From UBA2450 sp045132035 (GTDB lineage Bacteria; Bacillota_I; Bacilli_A; RFN20; CAG-826), in assembly GCA_045132035.1 (NCBI GenBank), contig JBGURM010000025.1, forward strand, positions 1 to 36,496: a stretch of DNA of 36,496 bases, in the 5' to 3' direction. Below, one piece after another: positions 13,917 to 23,756 of the stretch. Position numbers and translations under genes: made by a program. The notes beneath the pieces are model-generated. The model saw only the letters and a list, made by a program, of their open reading frames with translations. It had not been told where the DNA came from and made no database searches. Position 1 is the first letter of the stretch, and each line of letters starts with the position of its first letter.

Positions 13917-16631
13917 ATGACGGAAAAAGAATTTAGACCTGTTTCACCAAGAACTGAAAATATCACAAAAGGCTTATTTTTAATCCTTTTTTCAGTCGTT
14001 ATTTCAATTAATATTGGAAAAGTAGGTAGAACCTTAGCTTTCCCATTTTTATATTTCTTTGGGGTAAGTTACTATTTATTCGCCGCATTTTTTATTTTTG
14101 TTGGTGGATATCGCTTAATCAAACAAAAGAAATTCAAAATTAATGACTTTAAAAATGTCATTGGTCTCATTTTAGTTTTATTAGGTTCAATCATTATTGT
14201 TTCTTATGGATTTTATAAAGGTACAGGACAAACATTTACTAATGTTAATTTCACTGATTTATTAACTAGATTTAATGAACAACTTGGAACATATTATTCC
14301 GATAAATTCATTAATCTATTTGATGGAACAAATCTTTATCCTTTAGGATTAATCGGCACTTTGCTTGCTGGATTAATTGGAAATGATGCGATTATTTTAT
14401 TCTTAGGAATTGTTTTATTTGTGATTGCTGCTATTTGCTTTAGTTGGAATTTAATTTTCCTCCACAAAGATAAAAGAAGTAGAGAACAAAAGAAACAAGA
14501 TAAAGAAGCTGCCAGAAAACAAATTATTGAACAACAACGTTTAGAAGAAGAAAATAACCCAGTTATTTCCAAAAGAGCGTCAATTTATGACGAAGAACCA
14601 ATTAGTCACGACATCAGTCCAGAAGTTTCTTACACTCATGAATTAAAACCTGCCAAAATTGAACCAGGCTTTGAAATTGAACAAGAACCAATTAACGAAA
14701 ATTCTGGTTTTGATCATATCGGCGCTCAATCTCTTGATGAAATTTATGGCGCTAAACAACCAGTTAAACAAGAATCGCGTAGTGAATACAATGAATTCTC
14801 ACCTTTAGTGTTCAGCACTGATGATAATCCATTTAGTTATTATAGCGCTCCAAAACCACAAGTAGCCCCAGTTCAACCTCAACCTCAACCAGTTGAACAA
14901 GTTAATAATAGTTATATTGAAGAAGCTCAAGAAGAGGAAGAAATCAATTTTATTGATTCTCCTCATCAAACAGTTGAAAACATTCCTGAAGAGCATGTAA
15001 TTGATGAAGAATTAGTGAGAGCTCAACCTGTTTTTGCTGAAATCGTAGAAAAGAAAGAAGAAGTTATTCCTCCTCAACCTCAACAACCTCAACAACAAGT
15101 TGTGGTTGAACAACCAAAACCTAAAAAACGCGAAAGAGTCGTGTGGATTGCTCCTTCTCCAGAGTTATTAATGACTTATGAAACTCAAGAAGCTAGAGAA
15201 AGAAATGAAATGGTGGCAAATGAAAGAATGCTCCAACTCAACAAGATTCTTGAAGATTTCAAAACAGGTGCGAGATGTGTTGGTTACACAATCGGATCAA
15301 GCGTTACTCGTTTTAGTATTGACTATGACACTAACGTCACTGTTAGAACTGTTGAAAAATTAGATAAAGATATTTCTCGTAAACTTGGTGGACTTATTTG
15401 TAGATTTGTTCCAATCATTCCAAACGAACCATATTCTGGACTTGAAATTCCTAACGCAACAGTTACTACTGTTGGGTTTAAAGAAGTCTTTACCGCTCTT
15501 CCTGATGTAAAGAAACATCCTCTTGCTGTTGCTTTTGGTAAAGATATTGCTGGAAACGTTGTTTACGCTGATTATAATGACTTCCCACACTTATTAGTTG
15601 CTGGTACAACTGGTAGTGGTAAATCTATTTACGTTCACTCTGTCATCTCTACTTTAATCATGAGAGTGTCACCAGATGACTTAAAAGTTGTTTTAGTCGA
15701 CCCTAAGAAAGTTGAAATGACTAAATATCGTGATATGCCTCACTTACTTTGTCCAATCATCACTGAAGCTGAAAAAGCTAAAGTATGCCTAGACAAATTA
15801 GTGGAAGAGATGGAAAAGAGATATGAAATGTTCTCTGTTGATCCAGAGATTAGTGATATCAAGCAATATAATGCTTGGGCTAAAGAAAATAACGCTGATC
15901 CAATTCCATATATCATCGTTGTTTTAGATGAATACGCTGATTTAGTTGATAACTGTAAAGAAATCTCTATGCCAGTCGTTTCTATCGCTCAAAAAGCCAG
16001 AAGCTGTGGTATTCACCTTCTCATTTCTACTCAAAGACCATCCACTAACGTTATTACTGGTGTTATTAAAGGTAACTTACCAACTCGTGTTGCTTTATTA
16101 ACTTCTAGTTACACCGATTCCATGACAATTATTGGTGAAGGTGGTTCTGAAGCCCTTTTAGGTAAAGGCGATATGCTTGTTCAATCACCTCTTATTTCTA
16201 GAACTGGTGTTACTCGTTTACAAGGATGTTTTGTCCAAAACAAAGAAATCGTTCACATAGTGAACTATTTAAAAGAACATTATGAAACTCATTATGATGA
16301 GAACTATTTAGATTTAGTTGACCACTCTAAAGAGCCAGCAGCTCCTGCCTTAGCTCCTGGAGAAGTTGAAAAAGAAAGTTCTCAAGAAGAAGAAAATAAA
16401 TATCAATCCATCAAAGAATGGGTTATGACACAAGAATTTGTCTCAATGAGTAAAATTCAAAGAGAATGCTCTGTTGGCTTTAATAGAGCAGGTAGATTCT
16501 TCAATCGACTCCAAAAAGAAGGAATTGTTGCAACTACTCAAGATGGTTCCTCTAAAGGATGCCGTGTTCTTGTTCATGACAAGTTCTATTCTGGCGATGA
16601 TGATATTGGAAGTGGCGAATTAATCGGATAA
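13917..16631 (+). CDS. ftsK: DNA translocase FtsK/SpoIIIE
   Basis: FtsK is the septal ATP-driven pump that clears chromosomal DNA from the division plane. The N terminus (about residues 20-180) has four or more hydrophobic membrane segments. A charged linker rich in Gln, Pro and Glu follows (about 185-410, with PQPQPQ runs). The motor then shows the Walker A GTTGSGKS at 563-570, Walker B VVLDEYADL and STQRPSTNVITG. A C-terminal winged helix (about 830-895, SKIQRECSVGFNRAGRFFNR) should read polarity motifs on DNA. Length 904 is within the FtsK range. It heads a unit with pullulanase and plsC; TAA is followed two bases later by the next ATG. Confidence 0.96.
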   Translation: MTEKEFRPVSPRTENITKGLFLILFSVVISINIGKVGRTLAFPFLYFFGVSYYLFAAFFIFVGGYRLIKQKKFKINDFKNVIGLILVLLGSIIIVSYGFYKGTGQTFTNVNFTDLLTRFNEQLGTYYSDKFINLFDGTNLYPLGLIGTLLAGLIGNDAIILFLGIVLFVIAAICFSWNLIFLHKDKRSREQKKQDKEAARKQIIEQQRLEEENNPVISKRASIYDEEPISHDISPEVSYTHELKPAKIEPGFEIEQEPINENSGFDHIGAQSLDEIYGAKQPVKQESRSEYNEFSPLVFSTDDNPFSYYSAPKPQVAPVQPQPQPVEQVNNSYIEEAQEEEEINFIDSPHQTVENIPEEHVIDEELVRAQPVFAEIVEKKEEVIPPQPQQPQQQVVVEQPKPKKRERVVWIAPSPELLMTYETQEARERNEMVANERMLQLNKILEDFKTGARCVGYTIGSSVTRFSIDYDTNVTVRTVEKLDKDISRKLGGLICRFVPIIPNEPYSGLEIPNATVTTVGFKEVFTALPDVKKHPLAVAFGKDIAGNVVYADYNDFPHLLVAGTTGSGKSIYVHSVISTLIMRVSPDDLKVVLVDPKKVEMTKYRDMPHLLCPIITEAEKAKVCLDKLVEEMEKRYEMFSVDPEISDIKQYNAWAKENNADPIPYIIVVLDEYADLVDNCKEISMPVVSIAQKARSCGIHLLISTQRPSTNVITGVIKGNLPTRVALLTSSYTDSMTIIGEGGSEALLGKGDMLVQSPLISRTGVTRLQGCFVQNKEIVHIVNYLKEHYETHYDENYLDLVDHSKEPAAPALAPGEVEKESSQEEENKYQSIKEWVMTQEFVSMSKIQRECSVGFNRAGRFFNRLQKEGIVATTQDGSSKGCRVLVHDKFYSGDDDIGSGELIG

Positions 16632-16633
16632 TT

Positions 16634-18703
16634 ATGGAAAATCAACTTGTTAGTGCCTTTTTAGTTTCTAGTAATAGAATCGAAATTAACTACATCAGTG
16701 ATCAAATAGATGATGTTTCATTTCATCTATATTGTGATGATATCGAAGTCAAACTTAAGAAGGAAAAAATTAATAGCACTAATCAAATTCACTCTATTTC
16801 TTATTTAGTCGATCGTCTTTTAGAACTTGGACATATATATCGAGTTAAAACAAGTGAAGAGGAAGATATTCTTTTAAGAACAGATAAATATGTCACAAGT
16901 GCAGAATTCGATGAACTTTATTATTATGACGGTGAATTAGGAATCAATTATTCTAAAGAAGAGACATCATTTAAATTATGGTCACCATTAAGTGAAAAGA
17001 CCTTCTTAAAGCTTGAAAAAGGTGAAAATAACTTCGTTCTTTTACCAATGAAAAGAAAAGAAAAAGGTGTCTTTTATATTAATGTTAAAGGCGACCTTTT
17101 CAACAAAAAATATAAATTTGTTATTTATATAAATAACATTCCTAAAGAAATTAATGATCCTTATGGTAAGGCTGTTAATGATAATTCTATCTATTCAGTT
17201 GTTATTGACATTAAAGATATCATTAATTTAGGAACTGTTAAGCCTGAAAACGAAATAGCAAATCCAATTAGTTCAATTATTTATGAACTCCATATTCGTG
17301 ATTTTACTGAAGGAGATAAAAATATCTCTAATCGAGGAACATATTTAGCCTTACTAGAAAAAGTTGATTATCTTAAAAAGCTTGGCATTACCCATGTTCA
17401 ACTTTTACCAGTTATCGATTTCGACGCGGTTGATGATTATGATAAATCAACATATAACTGGGGATATAATCCAATTTCTTTCTTTGCTTTAGAAGGAAGC
17501 TATTCTCAATATCCAGAAGACGCTTTAGCAAGACTTGTCGAATTTAAAACTTTAGTTAATGAACTCCATAAAAACAACATTAGAGTGGTTATGGATGTTG
17601 TTTATAATCATTTATATGATTATTTAACTACAGATTTTCAAAAGAACGTTCCTTATTATTATTTCCGTAGAAGCGGTAAAAAAATGGCCAATGCTTCAGG
17701 ATGCGGCAATGATGTCGCTAGTGAAAGAAAGATGGTTAGAAGAATCATCTGTGATTCAATTAGATATTTCTTAGAAGTCTTTGATGTTGATGGCTTTAGA
17801 TTTGACTTGATGGGCTTAATTGATATCGATACTAGTAAAGAAATTGTCAAAATCCGTAACGAAGTTAAAAAAGACGCTCTATTATATGGAGAAGGCTGGA
17901 ATATGGGTGTTGAACTTAAAGCCGAACAAAAGACTTCAAGTGATAATTCTCACTTAATTCCAGAGATGGGATTCTTTAATGACCGCTTTAGAGACATCAT
18001 TAAAGGTTCAACATTTGATCATAATTCTCCTGGATATATTTTAGGAAACAAGAATAACTATTTTGAAATCGATGATGTTATTTTTGGTTCGATGTTATCT
18101 CGTAGATATGATTCGTTTAATCAATCAATTAACTATCTCGAATGTCATGACAATCAAACTTTGTTTGATAAAGTCTCATATTTTGATGAATCTTTAGAAA
18201 CAAATCTTAAAAGAGTAATTTTAGGAAATATCATAACAATCTTCTCTTTAGGCGTTCCATTTATTCATATGGGTCAAGAAATTGGTCAGTCAAAGCAACT
18301 ACTTGATAATACATATAATGTTCCAAAAATTAACAATATGGATTGGAAATTAGTCGCTGAAAGAGAAAGCATGATTAAAGTCATTTCTGACGCAATTAAG
18401 ATTAGAAGAAGCTTGAATTTTACAAACATTAAATCAATCAACGATTTAGAAGGTAATACAACTTTAGAACATCTAGATAGTGGCTTATTAATCTTTAGAA
18501 CAACAAATAAATATATTAGTGTTGCTGAAAAAGAGACAATCATCATTATTAATCCACTTGAAACAAATATTTCAATCGATTTAGAAGACGATTACACAAT
18601 TTATTTCACTAGTAGCGCTGGTATAGTGCATTCCGATAAAGAACAATTATTAGTCAGAAACATATTGATTTCCGGCTTTAACGTGGTGGTGTTATTTAAA
18701 TAA
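16634..18703 (+). CDS. pulA: Type I pullulanase (glycogen/starch debranching enzyme)
   Basis: It hydrolyses alpha-1,6 branches of glycogen, pullulan or limit dextrins. The type I signature STYNWGYNP is at about residues 272-280. The GH13 catalytic residues are visible: Asp391 nucleophile (VDGFRFDLMG), Glu420 acid (LYGEGWN) and Asp506 (LECHDNQT); DVVYNH is the first conserved block. An N-terminal CBM48-like region (about 80-190) precedes the barrel. With 689 residues and no signal peptide it is an intracellular enzyme for stored or imported glucan. It starts two bases after ftsK without a ribosome-binding site, suggesting coupling, and its stop overlaps plsC. Confidence 0.94.
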   Translation: MENQLVSAFLVSSNRIEINYISDQIDDVSFHLYCDDIEVKLKKEKINSTNQIHSISYLVDRLLELGHIYRVKTSEEEDILLRTDKYVTSAEFDELYYYDGELGINYSKEETSFKLWSPLSEKTFLKLEKGENNFVLLPMKRKEKGVFYINVKGDLFNKKYKFVIYINNIPKEINDPYGKAVNDNSIYSVVIDIKDIINLGTVKPENEIANPISSIIYELHIRDFTEGDKNISNRGTYLALLEKVDYLKKLGITHVQLLPVIDFDAVDDYDKSTYNWGYNPISFFALEGSYSQYPEDALARLVEFKTLVNELHKNNIRVVMDVVYNHLYDYLTTDFQKNVPYYYFRRSGKKMANASGCGNDVASERKMVRRIICDSIRYFLEVFDVDGFRFDLMGLIDIDTSKEIVKIRNEVKKDALLYGEGWNMGVELKAEQKTSSDNSHLIPEMGFFNDRFRDIIKGSTFDHNSPGYILGNKNNYFEIDDVIFGSMLSRRYDSFNQSINYLECHDNQTLFDKVSYFDESLETNLKRVILGNIITIFSLGVPFIHMGQEIGQSKQLLDNTYNVPKINNMDWKLVAERESMIKVISDAIKIRRSLNFTNIKSINDLEGNTTLEHLDSGLLIFRTTNKYISVAEKETIIIINPLETNISIDLEDDYTIYFTSSAGIVHSDKEQLLVRNILISGFNVVVLFK

Positions 18704-19488
18704 TGTGGCACATAATTAGAGCAGCTTTATTACTTGCCCCAACTATCATTTGGGATTATTTTGCGTGGATTTTGAAATATTCAAAACATCCAGAAAAATA
18801 TCCTATTGAAATTAGATATTCTAAAACAAGAAAACTTATTAGAAGTGTTAATAAAAAACTTAAAATGGACTTTGTTGTCGAAGGAAAAGAGAATATTCCT
18901 AATGAAACAGCCTGCTATTTTGTTAATCATTTAGGAGCGGTCGACCCTCTTTTATTATTTGAAGTAATGGATAAACCAACTGCCTTCGTTGGAAAAATTG
19001 AATTACAAAAAACTCCATTTGTTGGAAAGATATTTAAAGGCGCAAACGGATTGTTCTTGGACCGTTCAGATTTAAAACAACAATTAAAAGTGATGATGAA
19101 AGTTCAAGAATCTTTAAAAAATAAAGAATGTAACTGGGTTATTTATCCAGAAGGAACAAGAAATAAAGATCCAATGAATCGATTATTAGAATTCCATAAA
19201 GGAACATTTAGGCCTGCAGTTAAATCTAACTCTCCAATTGTTCCAGTTGTTTCATATGGTTCATTTAGAATTTTAAATATGAAACACAACTACAAAAAAT
19301 ATCCTACATATGTTAAGTTCTTACCTCCGATATATCCAGAAGAATATCAAGGTAAAACCACTGATGAAATTGCTTCAATTGTTCAAAGCAGAATTCAAAA
19401 AGAGGTCAGCTTTACTGCTAAACCTCTTGATCATAAGAGAATGAGTGAACTTCACGATGATTATTATCGTTTTAATAAAGTGAAGTAA
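18703..19488 (+). CDS. 1-acyl-sn-glycerol-3-phosphate acyltransferase family protein (PlsC-like)
   Basis: This family makes phosphatidic acid from lysophosphatidic acid at the membrane. Acyltransferase block I reads FVNHLGAVDPLLLF with His76 and Asp81 (HxxxxD), block II is GLFLDRSDLKQ, and block III is IYPEGTRNKD with Glu150. A hydrophobic N terminus (IIRAALLLAPTIIWDYFAWI) can anchor it to the membrane. Length 261. The ATG overlaps the pullulanase stop by one base. It is convergent with the rRNA methyltransferase gene, the two stops abutting at 19488/19489 with no terminator seen. PlsC versus another lysolipid acyltransferase cannot be decided from sequence. Confidence 0.88.
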   Translation: MWHIIRAALLLAPTIIWDYFAWILKYSKHPEKYPIEIRYSKTRKLIRSVNKKLKMDFVVEGKENIPNETACYFVNHLGAVDPLLLFEVMDKPTAFVGKIELQKTPFVGKIFKGANGLFLDRSDLKQQLKVMMKVQESLKNKECNWVIYPEGTRNKDPMNRLLEFHKGTFRPAVKSNSPIVPVVSYGSFRILNMKHNYKKYPTYVKFLPPIYPEEYQGKTTDEIASIVQSRIQKEVSFTAKPLDHKRMSELHDDYYRFNKVK

Positions 19489-20769
19489 TTAATATTTTCT
19501 TCTTAATCCTTTTGGATAATAATTCTTAATAACTTCTCCATTAGTCTTAGCGATATCAATGGAGTTAGAGTGGTATGTTAATAGGACATACCCTTTATTT
19601 TTATTAACTAAATTTAATTGACTTCCTACAAGATATTCCTTCAATTGTTCGATATTTAATTCTACAGTTGGCATCTCGTTAGCGGATAATGTTCTTGCGT
19701 AATGAAGGTCATATCTAAATATTCCTTTACTTTCTACTCCAACTTTAACTCCATATCTAATAACTTTAAGCCATTTCGTCTCGATAGTATTAGACAACGC
19801 AAAAGTTGTATCTCCAAAAGTTTTGACATCATATTCTTTATAAGAATCCGCTAAAACTATCTTGCATTTATTAACATTTTTAAAGGATGTGACATTACTA
19901 TGACCTGGTTTACGAATGTGACAAATATATTGCCCTTCTCCATTAAAATGAGATGGCATTAATCTAATTCCAATTGGTTTAATTTCGTTAATATATCCAC
20001 CAATAAAAGAAAGCGGTTCAATAACTGCGTCAGTGTTATTTAATAGATATTCAATAACATCTTCATCTTCTTCAATTGAATAGCTACAAGTTGAATAAGA
20101 TAATAGTCCACCAGGTTTAAGCATCTTATATGCGTAAGAAATGAGCTCTTTTTGTATTTCAGCAAATTTATAGACCTTATTAATTGACCAATCATTTTTA
20201 ATATCATCATTTTTTCTAAACATTCCGCTTCCAGAACATGGAGCATCTAAAATGATCTTGTCAAAAGTATTCAAATAGTGATGATAGATCTCACTAAAAT
20301 CGTTATTTGTAATTAATATGTTTCTTAAACCAAGTCGTTCAGAATTATTTGAAATCAATAAGGCTCTTGGGGTAGATAAATCGTTAGAAATAATTAACCC
20401 ATTTCCGTTCATTTTTAGTGAGGCTTGAACACTCTTTCCTCCAGGAGCAGCACATAAATCTAAAACAACATCATTTTGACTAAAATTGATCAAAGAAGAA
20501 ACGACCATCGCACTTGGTTCTTGAAGATAGTAATAACCAAGTTCGTGATATAAATGTTTCCCTAATTGATATTCGTTTTTGTTATATAAATAGGCGTGAT
20601 CCACTAAAGGGTGTTTTTTAACATTTGGAAACTCTTTAATAAATTCCTCATCACTTATTTTTTTAGTGTTAAGTAAAACTGCGTGAAAATCTTCGTTTTC
20701 TAAGGACACAATTAACTTATTTGCTTCTTCTAATGGTAATGAGTTTTTAAGGTGTTCAACAAAATCCAT
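19489..20769 (-). CDS. rsmF: 16S rRNA m5C methyltransferase, RsmF/YebU-type
   Basis: This is a SAM-dependent RNA cytosine-5 methyltransferase. The SAM motif LDLCAAPGGKS is at about residues 103-113, the general-base motif DAPCSGSGMFRK has Cys178 and the nucleophile motif YSTCSYSIEEDE has Cys228. The PC and TC cysteines are both intact. The first 80 residues match the N-terminal domain of RsmF-like proteins, and about residues 290-426 form the PUA-like RNA-binding end. The likely target is the decoding region of 16S rRNA; the exact cytosines vary between species. It is transcribed divergently from pdp, with a TATAAT six bases before its ATG. Confidence 0.9.
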   Translation of the reverse strand: MDFVEHLKNSLPLEEANKLIVSLENEDFHAVLLNTKKISDEEFIKEFPNVKKHPLVDHAYLYNKNEYQLGKHLYHELGYYYLQEPSAMVVSSLINFSQNDVVLDLCAAPGGKSVQASLKMNGNGLIISNDLSTPRALLISNNSERLGLRNILITNNDFSEIYHHYLNTFDKIILDAPCSGSGMFRKNDDIKNDWSINKVYKFAEIQKELISYAYKMLKPGGLLSYSTCSYSIEEDEDVIEYLLNNTDAVIEPLSFIGGYINEIKPIGIRLMPSHFNGEGQYICHIRKPGHSNVTSFKNVNKCKIVLADSYKEYDVKTFGDTTFALSNTIETKWLKVIRYGVKVGVESKGIFRYDLHYARTLSANEMPTVELNIEQLKEYLVGSQLNLVNKNKGYVLLTYHSNSIDIAKTNGEVIKNYYPKGLRRKY

Positions 20770-20775
20770 GGAGAC

Positions 20776-20781
20776 ATTATA
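20776..20781 (-). promoter_or_regulatory. -10 box of rsmF, predicted leaderless start
   Basis: On the minus strand a perfect TATAAT occupies 20781-20776, six bases before the ATG (20769-20767). Transcription would begin at or within a base or two of the start codon. No Shine-Dalgarno and no strong -35 are seen. Confidence 0.55.
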
Positions 20782-20786
20782 TATTA

Positions 20787-20839
20787 TTTACAAAATAAAT
20801 GTATAAAATACATTACTTTGTGTTAACATATAGGTGAGG
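20787..20839 (+). promoter_or_regulatory. Candidate pdp promoter and ribosome-binding site
   Basis: TTTACA (20787-20792) and TACATT (20809-20814) are 16 bases apart. The Shine-Dalgarno GGTGAGG (20833-20839) lies 10 bases before ATG 20850, which decides that start over ATG 20856. The promoter match is modest; the ribosome-binding site is clear. Confidence 0.45.
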
Positions 20840-20849
20840 TTTTTTACAT

Positions 20850-22157
20850 ATGAGAATGGTAGATTTAATAATCAAAAAACGTGATGGTCACGAACTTACT
20901 GATGAAGAAATCAAATTTTGGATTGATGGATATGTCAAAGGTGAAGTTACTGACTATCAATCAAGCGCGATGACAATGGCGATTTTCTTTAGAGGAATGA
21001 CCAAAAGAGAAATTGCAACTTTAACTGACTATATGGAACATAGTGGTGAAGTTATTGATTTAAGCGCGATTGAAGGTATTAAAGTTGATAAACACTCCAC
21101 AGGTGGAGTTGGTGATAAAACATCTTTGGTCCTTGGACCAATGGTCGCTGCTGTCGGTGGTAAACTTGCAAAAATGAGTGGCCGTGGATTAGGCCATACT
21201 GGTGGAACTCTTGATAAATTAGAATCCATTCCTGGCATGTCAATTGCTAAGACCAAAGAAGAGATGATTGATCAAGTCAATAAAATTGGTATCGCAATCA
21301 TCGGACAAACAAGTACGCTTGTTCCAGCCGATAAGAAACTTTACGCTCTTAGAGATGTTACTGGTACAGTTGAATCTATCCCATTAATTGCCGCTAGTGT
21401 TATGAGTAAAAAACTTGCTAGTGGAACAGATGCTATTTTATTAGATGTCACCGTTGGTGAAGGTGCATTCATGAAAAATATGGATAGCGCTAGAGAACTC
21501 GCAAGAACTATGGTGGATATTGGAAACTCATTAAATAGAGACACTGTTGCTGTTTTAAGTGATATGAGTGAACCTTTAGGTTTTGCGGTTGGTAATAACT
21601 TAGAAGTTAAAGAAGCAATTGCTTCTCTCCACGGCAAAGGCCCAAAAGATTTAATGGAGCTCTGCTATACTTCTGGTAGCATTATGCTTGTTCAAGCTAA
21701 GCTTGTTGAAAATGTTGAAGAAGGCAGAAAGAAACTTCAAGAAGTTATTGAAAATGGAAAAGCCTTTGAAAAATTATGCCAAATGGTTGAAGCTCAAGGT
21801 GGAGACGTTGAATTCATTCGTCATCCAGAAAAATTTGAAGTTTCTAAACATGTTATCGAAATTAGAAGCCAAGTTGATGGTTACATCAAAGAAATCAACG
21901 CTCTTGAAATCGGTATCAGCGCTATGAAGCTTGGTGCTGGTAGAGAAACTCTTGAAGATGTCATTGATATGAGTGCTGGTATTGTTCTTGATAAGAAAAT
22001 CGGTGCTAGAGTGGCAAAAGGAGATTTACTTTGTACCGCTTACACCAATAAGCCAATTGAAGAATATGAACCAGTTATTCAAGAAATCAGAGACGCATAT
22101 GAATTCTCTGATGAAGAAGTTGAGATTCTTCCAGTTATTAGAGAAGTTATTAGATAA
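20850..22157 (+). CDS. pdp: Pyrimidine-nucleoside phosphorylase
   Basis: The enzyme cleaves thymidine, uridine or deoxyuridine with phosphate in nucleoside salvage. The conserved phosphate and pyrimidine site KVDKHSTGGVGDKTSL is at about residues 77-92, followed by SGRGLGHTGGTLDKLESIPG. The opening MRMVDLIIKKRDGHELTDEE is typical of the Bacillus Pdp/DeoA family. Length 435 is normal. The stop overlaps the dtd start by one base (TAATG). Nucleoside salvage fits with the relic of a uracil transporter elsewhere in the window, though no direct link is shown. Confidence 0.95.
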   Translation: MRMVDLIIKKRDGHELTDEEIKFWIDGYVKGEVTDYQSSAMTMAIFFRGMTKREIATLTDYMEHSGEVIDLSAIEGIKVDKHSTGGVGDKTSLVLGPMVAAVGGKLAKMSGRGLGHTGGTLDKLESIPGMSIAKTKEEMIDQVNKIGIAIIGQTSTLVPADKKLYALRDVTGTVESIPLIAASVMSKKLASGTDAILLDVTVGEGAFMKNMDSARELARTMVDIGNSLNRDTVAVLSDMSEPLGFAVGNNLEVKEAIASLHGKGPKDLMELCYTSGSIMLVQAKLVENVEEGRKKLQEVIENGKAFEKLCQMVEAQGGDVEFIRHPEKFEVSKHVIEIRSQVDGYIKEINALEIGISAMKLGAGRETLEDVIDMSAGIVLDKKIGARVAKGDLLCTAYTNKPIEEYEPVIQEIRDAYEFSDEEVEILPVIREVIR

Positions 22158-22612
22158 TGAAAGTTGTATTACAAACTGTTAAAGAAGCACACGTAAATAT
22201 ATTAGGCAAAACCGTTGGAAGTATTTCTAACGGTTACCTTTTACTTGTTGGCTTTACTGATGGCGATGATCAAGACATCGTCAATAAAATGGTGGATAAG
22301 ATTCTTAAATTAAGAGTCTTTGCTGATGAAAAAAGACAAATCAATCTTTCTCTTTTTGATGTGAAAGGAAATATCCTTTCAATCAGCCAATTCACATTAT
22401 ACGCAGACACAACTGGCGGACGTCGTCCATCATTTGTTAATGCGATGAGACCTCATGAAGCTGAAATACTCTACGATTATTTCAATAAACAATTAGAAAA
22501 TTCATCAGGTTTAAGCATCGCTACTGGTGTTTTTGGCGCAGATATGGATGTTTATTCCATCAACGATGGACCATTCACCTTAGTTCTTGATAGTAAGGAA
22601 TTGTTTAAATGA
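22157..22612 (+). CDS. dtd: D-aminoacyl-tRNA deacylase
   Basis: Dtd removes D-amino acids, and achiral glycine from tRNA-Ala, to protect translation. The two active-site motifs are present: SQFTLY at residues 77-82 and NDGPFT at 136-141 (the family NxGPxT). Length 151 is standard for the dimeric enzyme. It is translationally coupled at both ends: its start overlaps the pdp stop, and its TGA overlaps the mnmA ATG by four bases (ATGA). Confidence 0.97.
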   Translation: MKVVLQTVKEAHVNILGKTVGSISNGYLLLVGFTDGDDQDIVNKMVDKILKLRVFADEKRQINLSLFDVKGNILSISQFTLYADTTGGRRPSFVNAMRPHEAEILYDYFNKQLENSSGLSIATGVFGADMDVYSINDGPFTLVLDSKELFK

Positions 22613-23739
22613 AGGTATTAGTAGGACTTTCTGGTGGCGTTGATAGTGCAGTTGCCGCGTATCTTCTTAAAAAAGAAGGCTACGATGTAAGTGCCTGTTT
22701 TATGCGTAACTGGGATTCTCTTGCCAATAACGATTATTTGGGTAATCCAAATATTAATAATTCCCAATGTCCTCAAGAAGCAGATTGGGATGACGCAGTA
22801 AAAGTAGCAAAGAAATTAGATATTCCTCTACTAAGAATCGATTTTGTTAAAGAATATTGGGACGATGTTTTCTCTTACCTCATTAAGGAATATGAGATAG
22901 GAAGAACTCCTAACCCAGATATTTTCTGCAATAAATATATTAAATTCGATGCTTTCTTGAAGTTCGCGAAAGAAAAAGGCTTTGATATGATTGCGATGGG
23001 ACACTACGCAAAAAGAGTTGATAAAGATGGTGTGGCCTATCTATGTAAGTCTTTTGACCAAAATAAAGATCAAACTTATTTCTTATCTCAAATCTCTCAA
23101 GAACAACTTAAATATGCTTTGTTTCCTTTAGGAGATATCGACAAAAAAGAGGTTAGAAAAATCGCTCATGATTTAGACCTTGAAATCGCTGATAAAAAAG
23201 ACTCAACCGGAGTGTGCTTTATCGGAGAAAGAAACTTCAAACAGTTCTTAAAAAATTATATTCCTGCTAAAAAAGGAAATATCGTTGATATCGACACTAA
23301 TAGAGTAATTGGAACTCATGATGGAGTGATGTATTACACAATCGGTCAAAGAAAAGGCTTAGGGATTGGTGGAATATCTCACGAAGAAGCTAAAGGCTGG
23401 TTCATAGTTAAAAAAGATGTTAAAAACAACATTTTATATGTTGCTAGTGGCGGTGAATCAGATCGATTAAATTCTGATAGTTGCTTAGTTACTAATCTTA
23501 ATTTTATTTCTATTAAGCCTAGTGAAGGGCAACATATATATGCGAAATTTAGATATCGCCAGCAAGATAATGGAGTAAAGATTCATTATGTTGATGAAGA
23601 CACGATTGAATTAATATTTGATGAACCATATAAGGCAGTTACTCCAGGTCAAGCAGCGGTTTTATATGACGGAGATATCTGTTTAGGTGGAGGATTAATC
23701 CACTCGACATACTACAAAGGAAAAAGAACGGATTTGTAA
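22609..23739 (+). CDS. mnmA: tRNA 2-thiouridylase MnmA
   Basis: MnmA installs sulphur at position 2 of wobble uridine 34 in tRNAs for Lys, Glu and Gln. The ATP-binding P-loop VGLSGGVDSAVAAYLL opens the chain; catalytic cysteines are Cys107 (DIFCNKYIKF) and Cys203 (DSTGVCFIGER); GHYAKR lies between. The C-terminal beta-barrel includes YYTIGQRKGLGIGG. Length 376 is typical. The short C terminus ends in a bidirectional terminator whose first arm lies in the last codons. Confidence 0.97.
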   Translation: MKVLVGLSGGVDSAVAAYLLKKEGYDVSACFMRNWDSLANNDYLGNPNINNSQCPQEADWDDAVKVAKKLDIPLLRIDFVKEYWDDVFSYLIKEYEIGRTPNPDIFCNKYIKFDAFLKFAKEKGFDMIAMGHYAKRVDKDGVAYLCKSFDQNKDQTYFLSQISQEQLKYALFPLGDIDKKEVRKIAHDLDLEIADKKDSTGVCFIGERNFKQFLKNYIPAKKGNIVDIDTNRVIGTHDGVMYYTIGQRKGLGIGGISHEEAKGWFIVKKDVKNNILYVASGGESDRLNSDSCLVTNLNFISIKPSEGQHIYAKFRYRQQDNGVKIHYVDEDTIELIFDEPYKAVTPGQAAVLYDGDICLGGGLIHSTYYKGKRTDL

Positions 23740-23756
23740 GTTAATCCGCTCTTTTT
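23721..23756. terminator. Bidirectional terminator between mnmA and the GNAT gene
   Basis: AAAAAGAACGGATT (23721-23734) and AATCCGCTCTTTTT (23743-23756) pair with a single A-C mismatch over an 8-base loop, and the A-run and T-run serve opposite strands. Both stop codons lie inside it, so two convergent genes share one hairpin. Confidence 0.85.
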